Below, in pieces: positions 1-8,102 of a DNA stretch of 27,785 nt. Numbering within the stretch: position 1 is the first letter of the stretch; the number at the start of each line of letters is the position of its first letter. The notes under the pieces were generated by a model. That model was not told where the DNA came from. It saw only the letters and a list, made by a program, of their open reading frames with translations, and did no database searches. This DNA comes from an uncultured Pelosinus sp. (lineage in GTDB: Bacteria; Bacillota; Negativicutes; Sporomusales; Acetonemataceae). Both the position numbers and the translations under genes were made by a program. The DNA lies in the NCBI GenBank assembly GCA_900542835.1, contig UQPB01000041.1, positions 1 to 27,785 on the forward strand. Direction: 5' to 3'.

Positions 1-1213
1 TTGCTCCGGTGGCTCCGGTTGCTCCCGCATCGCCGGTTGCTCCGGTGGCTCCGGTGGCACCTGTGGCTCCCGTATCACCGGCGGCACCTGTCGCGCCCGT
101 GGCACCTGTCGCGCCGGTTACTGACGGATTCTCGATAGTTACAATTGCCGACCCTTCCGTAACGACGATATCAAGTGTACTGGACAGGAATGTAAGCGTC
201 TCTCCCAGCCCAACCGTTGCCGTTCCCACATTGCCAGCTACATTAAATAGCAATTCACCGGGAGCAAAAACGCCGGTCGCGCCTGTAGCTCCGGTGGCTC
301 CCGTTGTACCAGTCGCGCCGGTGGCTCCGGTGGCACCGGTTACACCATCCGCGCCGGTGGCGCCGGTCGCTCCCGTCGGTCCTGGCACGGTCGAATCTGC
401 ACCAGTCGCACCAGTCGCACCGGTTGCACCAGCCGCGCCGGTTGCACCGGTCGCTCCCGTCGGTCCCGGTACGGTCGAATCCGCACCAGTGGCTCCGGTG
501 GCACCCGTTACACCATCCGCGCCGGTGGCTCCCGTCGCTCCTGTCGGTCCCGGTACGGTCGAATCCGCACCAGTGGCTCCCGTTGCCCCTGTCGCGCCAT
601 CCGCGCCGGTTGCACCGGTCGCTCCCGTCGGCCCCGGTATGGTCGAATCTGCGCCGGTGGCTCCGGTGGCGCCGGTTGCACCAGCCGCGCCGGTTGCACC
701 GGTCGCTCCCGTCGGTCCCGGTATGGTCGAGTCAGCCCCGGTCGCTCCAGTGGCTCCAGTGGCTCCGGTTGCCCCAGCCGGCCCTGTTGGTCCGGTCGGT
801 CCGGGTATAGTTGAGCCCTCTCCGGTCGGACCGGTCGGACCTGTCGGTCCGGTAGGTCCAGTCGGCCCTGTCGGGCCTACCGACCCCGTAGAACCAGTCG
901 GGCAGGTCAGCCCTGTTATCCCACAGCATTTGGCAAAAACACCGAATGGGCCAAATACACCGAATGGACCAAACGGGCCAAAGCAATCGCAATCATCTTT
1001 TTTCGGCTCGCAATGATGGTGATGACACTTTTTAGACGGGCAGTATCTGAGATCATCGGGATCAATCACATTCTCATCGCCGGAAGCGTAATGCTTACGA
1101 TTCTTATAATGCCGGCGATGCTTATGGCGAAGCCTCCGCTCCCTTTCACCGCGTTCTTCGCTGTCAATTCTACCTGAAAATCCCGTTATTGTTGAATCAT
1201 CTTTATGACTCAC
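1..1213 (-). CDS. Collagen-like (Gly-X-Y) BclA-type surface protein, 3' end outside window
   Basis: Read leftwards from a GTG at 1213-1211, preceded by AGGAGG (1220-1225); 404 codons are in the window with no stop, so the C-terminus is missing. Residues 1-57 are charged and Arg/Lys/His-rich. Residues 58-104 hold eight Cys (58, 63, 68, 75, 77, 96, 97, 104), an HHHH run and a phenylalanine-rich GPF/GVF stretch. From about 105 the chain is Gly-X-Y, mostly GAT and GPT, as in BclA-type exosporium proteins. A four-residue break (STIP or STVP after GAD) recurs every 28 residues. Around 308-362 a non-collagen island rich in Val/Thr/Leu interrupts the repeats, which then resume to the edge. No signal peptide is visible, fitting deposition on spores from the mother cell. 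A sigma-K-like promoter lies just upstream, and sugar-transfer and rhamnose genes are divergent neighbours. The spore-surface role is inferred; a phage tail-fibre collagen is possible but no phage genes are nearby. Confidence 0.88.
   Translation of the reverse strand, partial: MSHKDDSTITGFSGRIDSEERGERERRLRHKHRRHYKNRKHYASGDENVIDPDDLRYCPSKKCHHHHCEPKKDDCDCFGPFGPFGVFGPFGVFAKCCGITGLTCPTGSTGSVGPTGPTGPTGPTGPTGPTGEGSTIPGPTGPTGPAGATGATGATGATGADSTIPGPTGATGATGAAGATGATGATGADSTIPGPTGATGATGADGATGATGATGADSTVPGPTGATGATGADGVTGATGATGADSTVPGPTGATGATGAAGATGATGATGADSTVPGPTGATGATGADGVTGATGATGATGTTGATGATGATGVFAPGELLFNVAGNVGTATVGLGETLTFLSSTLDIVVTEGSAIVTIENPSVTGATGATGATGAAGDTGATGATGATGATGDAGATGATGA
389..808 (-). repeat. 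84-bp tandem repeat, five units, inside the collagen gene
   Basis: The node that encodes the STIP/STVP break recurs at 389, 473, 557, 641, 725 and 809, exactly 84 bp apart each time. Each unit encodes 28 residues, nine Gly-X-Y triplets plus one extra residue, so every unit shifts the collagen register by one. Units differ by scattered substitutions such as GTC/GTA and GCC/GAT. Such arrays commonly vary in copy number between strains. Confidence 0.9.
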
Positions 1214-1567
1214 AAATATCCTCCTCTCATGTGAAAATTCCAAACATCTACATAATATACTATGAACGCCCCTGGTTATTGGTACATCGCGGATAAGGCA
1301 ATGATAAAAACAGATCTGAAACCGGAGAATATCCAGCGTCTCCTGCGCAGTTTCTCCGTTGCTGCCGGCAATAAGCAATGAAATTTGCTCCGATCTGCTT
1401 TATCTTATGTCACTCATTTTTGTTTTGACACAGTGCAAGTACCCGCCTTCCTGTAATTACACCATATAATTACGTTCTTCTTTCAGTGCCAGCCGCGGCT
1501 TATTGTTCATATAATGGAATGTTTACAGACCCGCAGCCAATCAGACTGTCACGAAAGAGGAGCGTAT
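1214..1567. other. Intergenic region between divergent collagen and glycosyltransferase genes
   Basis: No gene is seen here. On the minus side it holds the sigma-K-like promoter at 1256-1283. An inverted repeat CGGAGAA (1323-1329) / TTCTCCG (1352-1358) with a 22-nt spacer lies in the middle and is of unknown role. On the plus side there are two TATAAT hexamers (1465-1470 and 1510-1515), neither with a convincing -35 at 16-18 bp, and a TTGACA (1425-1430) placed too far away to pair with them. The plus-strand promoter is therefore not assigned. Confidence 0.6.
1256..1283 (-). promoter_or_regulatory. Sigma-K-like promoter for the collagen-like gene
   Basis: On the minus strand the -10 reads CATAGTATA (1264-1256), an exact fit to the Bacillus sigma-K pattern CATANNNTA. 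An AC dinucleotide (1283-1282) sits 17 bp upstream, as expected of the -35. A start about 7 nt past the -10 leaves a leader of roughly 35 nt that includes the ribosome binding site. The motif is short, but its position and the nature of the gene support it. Confidence 0.5.
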
Positions 1568-3805
1568 ATGCAAGACCGTCCTATTGCCCAGAAAAATCTG
1601 ACCAGTATTATTATCATTACTTACAATAAATTTGACTACAACAGGCTTTGTATCGAAAGCATCCGGCAATTCACGGATCCCGGCTCATACGAACTGCTGG
1701 TCATTGATAACCATTCTACTGATGAAACAGTGGAATGGCTGCGCCGCCAGCAAGATATCCACTGTGTTTTTAATTCTGCCAATACGGGCTTCCCCGCCGC
1801 CTGCAATCAAGGAATCGCTATAGCCAGAGGCGACAGCGTACTGCTGCTGAATAACGATACAATCGTAACCCCCGGCTGGCTGAACAATCTGCGCCGCTGC
1901 TTATTCAGCCAGCCCGAAATCGGCGCCGCCGGCGCCATAACCAATTCCTGCTCCAATTTTCAAAGCATTCCCTGCGACTATGCTGACAGAGAAGAAATGC
2001 TGCGCTTTGCCGCCGCAATCAACAAGCCCAATCCGGACCGCTGGGAAAACCGCGGCCGGCTGGTAGGCTTCTGCATGCTGATTAAAAGAACGGTGATTGA
2101 CACAGTCGGCCTGTTTGACGAAACATTTTCTCCCGGCAACTATGAAGATGACGACTACAGTCTCCGGATTCGCCGCGCCGGCTACCGCCTGCTGCTGTGC
2201 CGCGACTGTTTCATTCATCACTTTGGCAGCGTATCGTTCTCAGGCTTTGGCGAAAAAGCAGCCGCTTTCAACCGGCTGCTGGAAACCAACAAGCAAAAGT
2301 TTATCGACAAATGGGATATCAATCCCCATACTATTCCGACATCCGATCCGATTGAAGATGATAATCTAAAAAAGTGGTTCTCCTATCAGCACGAATTCAA
2401 TTATTACCGTCAGCTTGTGGAAATTGCCGGCCGCAAATTTCACGCCAAGCTCGAGCAGGCGAATTTCGCCCTGCTATCCGGGGATCAGGAAAAGGCGTTG
2501 CGATTAATCATGCAAGCGGCTGACTTTGCCCATCACAGCCACCCCGGCTTTTACCGTTCCTGCAAACTGGAGCGCATGCTGCGGCAAATCGCTGGCAGGC
2601 TGCCGGTTCAGTCAGGATCATTTCCGGTTATGCCCGCTAAAGGCAAACGTAGAATTCTACATGTTCTCAGTCAGGGCTATGCTTCCGGCAGTCATACCAG
2701 AAACCTGGAACGGTGGATCAAAAGTGATCCTGATTCTGTTCATTCTGTTATCATTACCGTTAACAGTACAACCAGCCCATCCTGGCTGGCAGCGGCAGCG
2801 TTGCCGTCCGGCGGCTGGTATTATCCGCTGGACAAAGCCGGTTTTACTTTCGTGCAGCGGGCGGCGCTGCTGCGGGATGTGTCCCGTCAACAAGCCGATC
2901 TGGTCGTCCTGCACATCCACCCTCACGATCCGATTGCTGCTGCCGCTTTCGGTATTAACGGCGGTCCACCGGTAGTATTTGTCAATCACGCGGATCAGGC
3001 GTTCAACATCGGTATCAGCACCGCTGACCTGGTGGTTGATCACCGAATGCCAGGAATCGGCCTCACACAGTCCAGACGGCAGCCGGCCGCCTGCTTTTTT
3101 CTGCCGTGTGCCACTGTTCCCCTGCCTGCAGACAGGCAGACAGCCAGGCAGTGTCTGCAGATCGGCCAGGACCAGTTGACAGTGCTGACTATCGCCCGCG
3201 GCTATCAGCTAACCGCCTGCGGCAGCTATAACTTCCCGAAACTGCTGGGCGATCTTAGCGACAGATATCCACAGGCACTATTTCTCGTCGCCGGGGCGCC
3301 GGCCGGCGGCGAATTAGCCCAGCTGGCAGCAGCCAGCAACGGACGCATCCGTATTCTGCCGCTGGACGGCAATGCAACCGACCTCTATAACGCCGCAGAT
3401 ATCTATCTGGACGCTCTGCCACTAGGTGCAAACGAGGATACGGCTGCCGCCGCCGCTATGGCCCTGCCGGTCACCGGTCTCGTTACGGAACCGGCACCGC
3501 AGCTGGCCGGCAATATAGTTCCGGGCATTACAACTCATTTTTGCAGCCGCCATGAGCTTGCAGCCGCCATCGATAAATTAGTGGCCGATGCCGGCTGGCG
3601 CACCTTGCAAGGACGATGCCTGCAGGACACGCTGCTGCGGGCCGCTGACTGGCGGCAGCAGTTACCGCAGCTCTATGCCTTGGTCCCGGAAGTACACCGG
3701 CTTCAGGAGCCTGAACCTGAACGGCAGGATTGCTTCCCGCCGGGCGACGTCATATGGTTCTTGCTGCAGCAGCAGTCCGGTCTGAGTCAATTCAGCTTTC
3801 TATAA
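1568..3805 (+). CDS. Two-domain glycosyltransferase (GT2 plus C-terminal GT-B-like domain)
   Basis: 745 residues. I chose ATG 1568, because AAAGAGGAG lies just upstream; an earlier in-frame ATG at 1514 lacks a site. Residues about 11-240 are a GT2 (GT-A fold) domain: ITYN near 17-20, a DNHS segment near 47-50, the NND metal/nucleotide motif at 95-97, and GNYEDDDYSLR near 190-200, which resembles the acidic catalytic region of rhamnosyl-type GT2 enzymes. Residues about 275-345 look helical and TPR-like. Residues about 360-710 resemble a GT4 (GT-B) transferase, starting RRILHVLSQG, but the usual C-terminal E-x7-E motif is weak, so this half may be degenerate or non-standard. It is probably cytoplasmic and followed after 40 nt by another multi-domain glycosyltransferase, suggesting joint assembly of a glycan. 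The sugar specificity is not readable from sequence. Confidence 0.85.
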   Translation: MQDRPIAQKNLTSIIIITYNKFDYNRLCIESIRQFTDPGSYELLVIDNHSTDETVEWLRRQQDIHCVFNSANTGFPAACNQGIAIARGDSVLLLNNDTIVTPGWLNNLRRCLFSQPEIGAAGAITNSCSNFQSIPCDYADREEMLRFAAAINKPNPDRWENRGRLVGFCMLIKRTVIDTVGLFDETFSPGNYEDDDYSLRIRRAGYRLLLCRDCFIHHFGSVSFSGFGEKAAAFNRLLETNKQKFIDKWDINPHTIPTSDPIEDDNLKKWFSYQHEFNYYRQLVEIAGRKFHAKLEQANFALLSGDQEKALRLIMQAADFAHHSHPGFYRSCKLERMLRQIAGRLPVQSGSFPVMPAKGKRRILHVLSQGYASGSHTRNLERWIKSDPDSVHSVIITVNSTTSPSWLAAAALPSGGWYYPLDKAGFTFVQRAALLRDVSRQQADLVVLHIHPHDPIAAAAFGINGGPPVVFVNHADQAFNIGISTADLVVDHRMPGIGLTQSRRQPAACFFLPCATVPLPADRQTARQCLQIGQDQLTVLTIARGYQLTACGSYNFPKLLGDLSDRYPQALFLVAGAPAGGELAQLAAASNGRIRILPLDGNATDLYNAADIYLDALPLGANEDTAAAAAMALPVTGLVTEPAPQLAGNIVPGITTHFCSRHELAAAIDKLVADAGWRTLQGRCLQDTLLRAADWRQQLPQLYALVPEVHRLQEPEPERQDCFPPGDVIWFLLQQQSGLSQFSFL

Positions 3806-3845
3806 AAATTATCCCGGGAAGAAGACAGTTAAAGGAGGCTAGTTT

Positions 3846-6839
3846 GTGAAAACCAGTATCATTATCTGGGGCAGTCCTGACCCGGCTGCAGAGACGCAAT
3901 GCTGCGAAGCGCTCCGCCGCTCTGCCCCCGCTGCCGGCTATGAATTCCTGCCGGCGGCAGCGCCGGTCGGCGGCTATGGTGAGTTTAACCGGCTGGTGCA
4001 TCAGGCCACGGGCGATGCCATACTTTTTTTGCGGACCGATTGCAGAGGCTGGGGAAATTGGCTGAGCACCATGCTGCATTATTTATACAGCGACCCGCAG
4101 CTAGCCGCGGTTGAGGCTGCAGGTACCAAGACCGCGCTGCCGGATGCAACCAGCAGCCCGGCCCGGCTGGAAGAAGCCCTGATCCTTAGCAGCAGTTGCC
4201 TGCTGGTCAAAAAACAGGCCCTCACTGCAATCGGAGGCTTTGATGCAAGCTTTACTCCCGGCAGCGTTGGCGACGCCGACTGCTGCTTTCGCCTGCGTCT
4301 TGCCGGCTACCGGCTGCTGCGCTGCAGCGAAGCGGCCGTAATTCGCAGCCATCCGCGTTTGCCGGACACAGCCCAGAATCATGCCCGCTTTCGCGCTAAA
4401 TGGGGCTTTGATCTCGCCTATGCCACATCCGTTCGCGACCAGTTGATCCAATTCATTGACAAAGACACCGCGCTGCCGCTGCGGGTGCTGGAAATAGGCT
4501 GTGCCTGCGGCGCAACCTTGCTGGAGATTAAAAATCGCTATCCCCAGGTCCAGCTGTTCGGAATCGAATACAACCGTCACTCCGCCGCCCTGGCGGCGAC
4601 AGTAGCCGAGACACGCGTTGATGATATTGAGAAAGCGGCCGCGCCGCCGCAAGCCGATTTTGATTATATTATTGTAGGCGACGTACTGGAACACCTGGTT
4701 GATCCCTGGAAGACACTCAAAAAGCTGGGCTCCTGGCTAAAACCGGACGGGCATATTCTCGCCGGTATTCCCAATGTGATGCATATCAGCGTTATCCGCA
4801 GCCTGCTGCAGGGAAACTGGACCTATCAGGACGCCGGGCTGCTTGACCGAACGCATCTGCGCTTTTTTACGCTCAAAGAAATTGTAGCCATGTTCACCGC
4901 TGCCGGCTATCGTATCAGAGAATATCATCCCGGGTTTATCCGGGAAACGCCCGATGAGCAGAAACTACTGACCGCGCTGCTGGAAATTAACGAAAAACCG
5001 GAGCTGGCGGAGCAGTTCCGTGCCTATAACTATGTGATAAAGGCGTCACTGGCAGCCTATCAGCCGGAAACACCTCGCTTTGTCACCTTATTTCCGGAAA
5101 CGGAAAACATCCATTTACTTAAAGATGTCGGCATGATCCCCTATCACCTATCCAAACACTTCAACTATAAAGCGTCAATTGCCACCTATAAAAACGGCAC
5201 TTATCCCTATCTCGCCAACGAGGTCCGCGGCCTGCGGCTGGAATATCTGGAACGGCGGCATCAGGACCCGTCGCTTGACGCTATGGACTATCTGCGCCGC
5301 CATGCCCTTGATATCGATATTCTGCAGGTGTTTCACCTGATACCGCGGACCTTGGATTGGATCAACCTGTATAAAGACTTAAATCCAAGCGGCAAGGTTT
5401 ATCTAAAATTAGACGCCAGCCACAATATAAAAGATATTGATATAGCCAGTGCTGCCGGTCTGAAGATCTGTCAGACATTGAGTAAATGCGACCTGATCAG
5501 TGTCGAAACCCGGCAACTAGCCGACTATCTCAACAGTGAGTGGCCGCTGCGAGTCGAGTATATCCCCAATGGTTGTTTTGAATTGCGGCAACAGCCGGTC
5601 AGTTATGACCAAAAAGAAAATGTTATCCTGACTGTCGGCCGCATCGGCAGCTATGTCAAGGCTAATGAAGTGCTGCTCAGCGCTTTTTTGCACGCTTATC
5701 CTCATCTTAAGGGGTGGCAGTTAAAGCTGGTTGGCCCCGTCACGCCTGAATTCAGGCAATTGCTCGAAAATTATCTGTCCCAAAATGAAAAACTGCGGCC
5801 GCAAATTATCCTGACCGGAGAAATTAGTGACCGCCAACGCCTGGAGGAGGAATACGCCAAGGCTAAACTATTCTGCCTGACCTCCCGCTGGGAAAGCTTC
5901 GGCATTGTTTTGGCCGAGGCGGCCCGAAGCGGTTGCTTTTTGCTGACATCAGACGTGATCTCCGCCAAGGATCTGACCAGCGATGAGCAATACGGCCGGA
6001 TTTTTGCCATTGATAATGTCCACCAGCTTACCCGGCTGCTAATCGAAGCCGGCAACGACGAGACGCTGCTGGAAGCGAACTGCGGCGCAGTGCAGGCATT
6101 TGCCAAACAAAACTTTTGCTGGGAAAGCATCTGCAGCCGGATTCATCAGCACCTGCTGGCGGCAAAACCGGTCGAGAATGCCGAAATTGCCGAGCTGCGC
6201 GATCTGATTCAAACCTTCTGCCGGCAAAAAAACGGCTCCGGCCACACTGCCGCTGATCAGACGTTTATCGACCGGCTGGCGATTTATCCGGTGGCGTTGA
6301 AACTATCCTTTTGGCAGCGTCACAGCGAGTATCAGGCGCTGTCTGACTATCCGCTGCAAGGCCCACTGCTTGACTTCGGCTGTGGTTCCGGTCACATGGA
6401 CATTCTACTCGCCCGCAGCGGCAGAATGGTCCACGGTATTGACATCAGTCCGCTGGGCATCGCCATCGCCAGGCATCTGCGCGCGAAAGAGCCAGCGGAA
6501 ATTCAGTCCCTGCTGGAGTTCAGCGACGTTGACGTCAGCCGTCAGCCGGCAGACGGCAGACGCTATGACTCTGTCTGGGCGGCTCAGGTATTCGACCAGA
6601 TCGCCGACCCGGCGGCAGTATTTGCCGGTTTAAGAAACTGGGTAAACAATGGCGCTCTAATGTTGATCACGCAGCCGCTGGGGCAGGCCTATCCCGATCC
6701 GCAGCGGCTGCGCAGCTTTGCCGGCGCCGCGGAACTGGAGGCATTTCTATCGCCCTATATTCGCGTCATCCGTATTGATACCGATCCCGTCCACCGCATG
6801 CTGCGCGCCCTCTGCCAATTCAGTGAGAATTTTTCATAA
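3846..6839 (+). CDS. Four-domain GT2-methyltransferase-GT4-methyltransferase fusion
   Basis: 997 residues, starting at GTG 3846 with AAAGGAGG at 3831-3838. Four domains can be seen. Residues about 1-190 are a shortened, diverged GT2 domain, with GGFD near 130 and VGDADCCFRLR near 141-151. Residues about 205-365 are a class I SAM methyltransferase (VLEIGCACG 214-222, GDVLEHL 278-284). Residues about 412-775 are a GT4 domain with TVGRIGSY near 596-603 and SRWESFGIVLAEA, giving the E-x6-E motif (E683, E690). Residues about 835-960 are a second SAM methyltransferase (LLDFGCGSG 841-849). One polypeptide could therefore transfer two sugars and methylate two positions. It follows the two-domain glycosyltransferase by 40 nt. 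Its substrates are unknown; spore-surface glycans with O-methylated sugars would fit. Confidence 0.88.
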   Translation: MKTSIIIWGSPDPAAETQCCEALRRSAPAAGYEFLPAAAPVGGYGEFNRLVHQATGDAILFLRTDCRGWGNWLSTMLHYLYSDPQLAAVEAAGTKTALPDATSSPARLEEALILSSSCLLVKKQALTAIGGFDASFTPGSVGDADCCFRLRLAGYRLLRCSEAAVIRSHPRLPDTAQNHARFRAKWGFDLAYATSVRDQLIQFIDKDTALPLRVLEIGCACGATLLEIKNRYPQVQLFGIEYNRHSAALAATVAETRVDDIEKAAAPPQADFDYIIVGDVLEHLVDPWKTLKKLGSWLKPDGHILAGIPNVMHISVIRSLLQGNWTYQDAGLLDRTHLRFFTLKEIVAMFTAAGYRIREYHPGFIRETPDEQKLLTALLEINEKPELAEQFRAYNYVIKASLAAYQPETPRFVTLFPETENIHLLKDVGMIPYHLSKHFNYKASIATYKNGTYPYLANEVRGLRLEYLERRHQDPSLDAMDYLRRHALDIDILQVFHLIPRTLDWINLYKDLNPSGKVYLKLDASHNIKDIDIASAAGLKICQTLSKCDLISVETRQLADYLNSEWPLRVEYIPNGCFELRQQPVSYDQKENVILTVGRIGSYVKANEVLLSAFLHAYPHLKGWQLKLVGPVTPEFRQLLENYLSQNEKLRPQIILTGEISDRQRLEEEYAKAKLFCLTSRWESFGIVLAEAARSGCFLLTSDVISAKDLTSDEQYGRIFAIDNVHQLTRLLIEAGNDETLLEANCGAVQAFAKQNFCWESICSRIHQHLLAAKPVENAEIAELRDLIQTFCRQKNGSGHTAADQTFIDRLAIYPVALKLSFWQRHSEYQALSDYPLQGPLLDFGCGSGHMDILLARSGRMVHGIDISPLGIAIARHLRAKEPAEIQSLLEFSDVDVSRQPADGRRYDSVWAAQVFDQIADPAAVFAGLRNWVNNGALMLITQPLGQAYPDPQRLRSFAGAAELEAFLSPYIRVIRIDTDPVHRMLRALCQFSENFS

Positions 6840-7025
6840 GTGTTTTGCTGCTTTACTTCCCGCCCCTGGTTCCTGTTCTCCCGCTCCGCCCTCCTTTCCG
6901 GAAAACTTTGCCCCTATGCGCCAGGCGACTGGCGGGGCCGGAGGGCCGGGGAACGGAGAACGGGAGACGCTGAAAAACGAAGACATTCTTCGTGACGTTC
7001 CATCGCTCCCCGCCACCCCCGTACC

Positions 7026-7063
7026 CCCCGGCCCTTTTCCGGAAAAAGCCGTTTCACAGGATG
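7026..7063 (+). repeat. Dispersed TTCCGG palindromic module, copy 1
   Basis: The segment carries CGGCCCTTTTCCGGAAAAAG, then CCGTTTCACAGGATGA. It is nearly identical to 27681-27719, which differs by a one-base T deletion and a few changes near the end. The centre is a near-perfect palindrome (GGC...TTCCGGAA...GCC) that could form a hairpin. Confidence 0.75.
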
Positions 7064-7157
7064 AGCAGGCAAAGCCGTATGGGAAAAGGAAGCTGTTGCC
7101 CCGGGGACTCCGAGGGCCGCTGAGCCCACAGAGAGTTATGTAAAAATTGCCGTTTTT

Positions 7158-7290
7158 CCTCTGTGGCCTCCGTGTACCTCTGTGGCCTCTGTGGAGTCGT
7201 TCTTTGCCTTTTCCTCCCTCGCGGCGGCAGCTTGCTCGCCCGTCTCCGTGCATTACGCTGTGTTCTCTGTGGCATCGTTCCGTTCTTTGG
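7158..7290 (+). repeat. Dispersed CTCTGTGG-type repeat, copy A
   Basis: The segment begins with three imperfect direct repeats of CCTCTGTGG / CCTCCGTG and continues with GCCTTTTCCTCCCT at 7206-7219, then a GC-rich tail. The same order is found on the minus strand at 27609-27511, with the 14-mer identical, and in a more diverged form at 13428-13515. It does not code for a recognisable protein. Confidence 0.75.
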
Positions 7291-7362
7291 CGACACCCCT
7301 CTTTCGACTATTGCCGGGAACAAAACCGCCGTTTGGTTCATATAGTTAGGAGAGGTGTTGCG

Positions 7363-8076
7363 ATGGAAACGGCAAGCGTAACCTTTGAAACCAAGTGCTG
7401 GGAAAAGGACTGGCGCCACCTGTTGGAAACCGACAGGCTGCAACGGGCGATCGAGTATAACCAGTACGAATTCAGCGAGCGGATTCTCTATATCAATAAT
7501 GTCAGCCGCGAAAATCTGACGACGGTTTTGCGCGCAGCCGACGCCTGCGTCGACCGTGATATCCTGACGTCTTACCTGTTGGTAGAGGATTATGCGGAAG
7601 CGGCGCTGGCAGCAGCCGGATTAACCAAAGCCGATCTGGGAATCGGTTACTATTATTCAATCGCCGAATTAGTCGGCATATACTGCTGCCGCACAGAATA
7701 CCTGCTGCACTTTTCCAGTGATTCCATGCTGACCGGGCCTTGCGGCTGGCTTGAACCGGCAATTGACAGGCTGCGCCAGTGGCCGGCTGTTAAAGTGGCC
7801 AATCCCGTCTGGAACAGCCGCTATGAGGAAGCTAAACAGGAAGCCTTGCTGGAAGACGGCGACTGGTACATCGGCTTTGGTTTTTCCGACCAGTGCTATC
7901 TGATTGCCCCCGCTGTGTTCAGACAGACTATCTATCAGGAAACGCATCCCGCTGCCGCCCGTTACCCCGCCTATGGCGGCGAATTATTCGAAAAGCGGGT
8001 CGACGCCTGGATGCGCAATCACGGCTGCTACCGTATCACTTACAAGCACGGCGCCTATGTCCACCAAAACTTTTGA
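7363..8076 (+). CDS. Possible GT-A-like glycosyltransferase of the rhamnose locus
   Basis: 237 residues. ATG 7363 is chosen because AGGAGAGG lies just upstream and because the reading frame before it is repeat-derived. I do not recognise the family with certainty. Features that suggest a small GT-A (GT2-like) enzyme are a beta-strand-like ILYINNVS near 41-48, LLHFSSDSML at 114-123 where a DXD-type motif would sit, a GFSDQCYLI acceptor-loop-like stretch at 173-181, and a His-containing C-terminal tail (YKHGAYVHQ). There is no signal peptide or membrane helix. It ends 26 nt before rmlB on the same strand, so a role in making or transferring the rhamnose-containing glycan is likely. It could instead be a non-catalytic relative. 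Confidence 0.6.
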   Translation: METASVTFETKCWEKDWRHLLETDRLQRAIEYNQYEFSERILYINNVSRENLTTVLRAADACVDRDILTSYLLVEDYAEAALAAAGLTKADLGIGYYYSIAELVGIYCCRTEYLLHFSSDSMLTGPCGWLEPAIDRLRQWPAVKVANPVWNSRYEEAKQEALLEDGDWYIGFGFSDQCYLIAPAVFRQTIYQETHPAAARYPAYGGELFEKRVDAWMRNHGCYRITYKHGAYVHQNF

Positions 8077-8102
8077 AAATTACAGGCGCAAGGAGTGACA
8101 GG

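Larger units (their letters stand above)
6840..7362. repeat. Repeat-filled gap between glycosyltransferase and rhamnose genes
   Basis: No gene is supported. An ORF that crosses this gap into the next gene is low-complexity (FFLCGLRVPLWPL-like) and comes from repeats. The stretch holds GC-rich sequence at 6855-6960, a TTTCCGGAAAA palindrome near 6896-6906, a CCGGCCC/TTCCGG-rich module at 7026-7063, and a run of CTCTGTGG-type short repeats at 7158-7290. Related copies lie at 13428-13515, 27511-27609 (opposite strand) and 27681-27719. There is no clear terminator, so the operon may read through. Confidence 0.7.

Noticed and set aside
389..808. CRISPR-like regular array
   Set aside because: The 84-bp periodicity has no unique spacers; it is an in-frame coding repeat of the collagen gene.
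9..1016. 335-residue Ala-Pro-Val-rich plus-strand ORF
   Set aside because: It is the complement of Gly-X-Y coding sequence on the minus strand, has no ribosome binding site visible and no recognisable domain.
3792..4694. Minus-strand ORFs inside the fusion glycosyltransferase
   Set aside because: They are antisense to conserved GT2 and methyltransferase motifs; high GC codon use makes long shadow ORFs common here.
7320..7347. Sigma-K-like promoter (AC, 17 bp, CATATAGTT) before the gene at 7363
   Set aside because: The predicted start would fall at about 7354, inside or after the ribosome binding site, so the message could not be translated normally.
7147..7362. 72-residue N-terminal extension of the gene at 7363
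   Set aside because: The extension is encoded by the dispersed CTCTGTGG-type repeat, and a good ribosome binding site lies right before ATG 7363.
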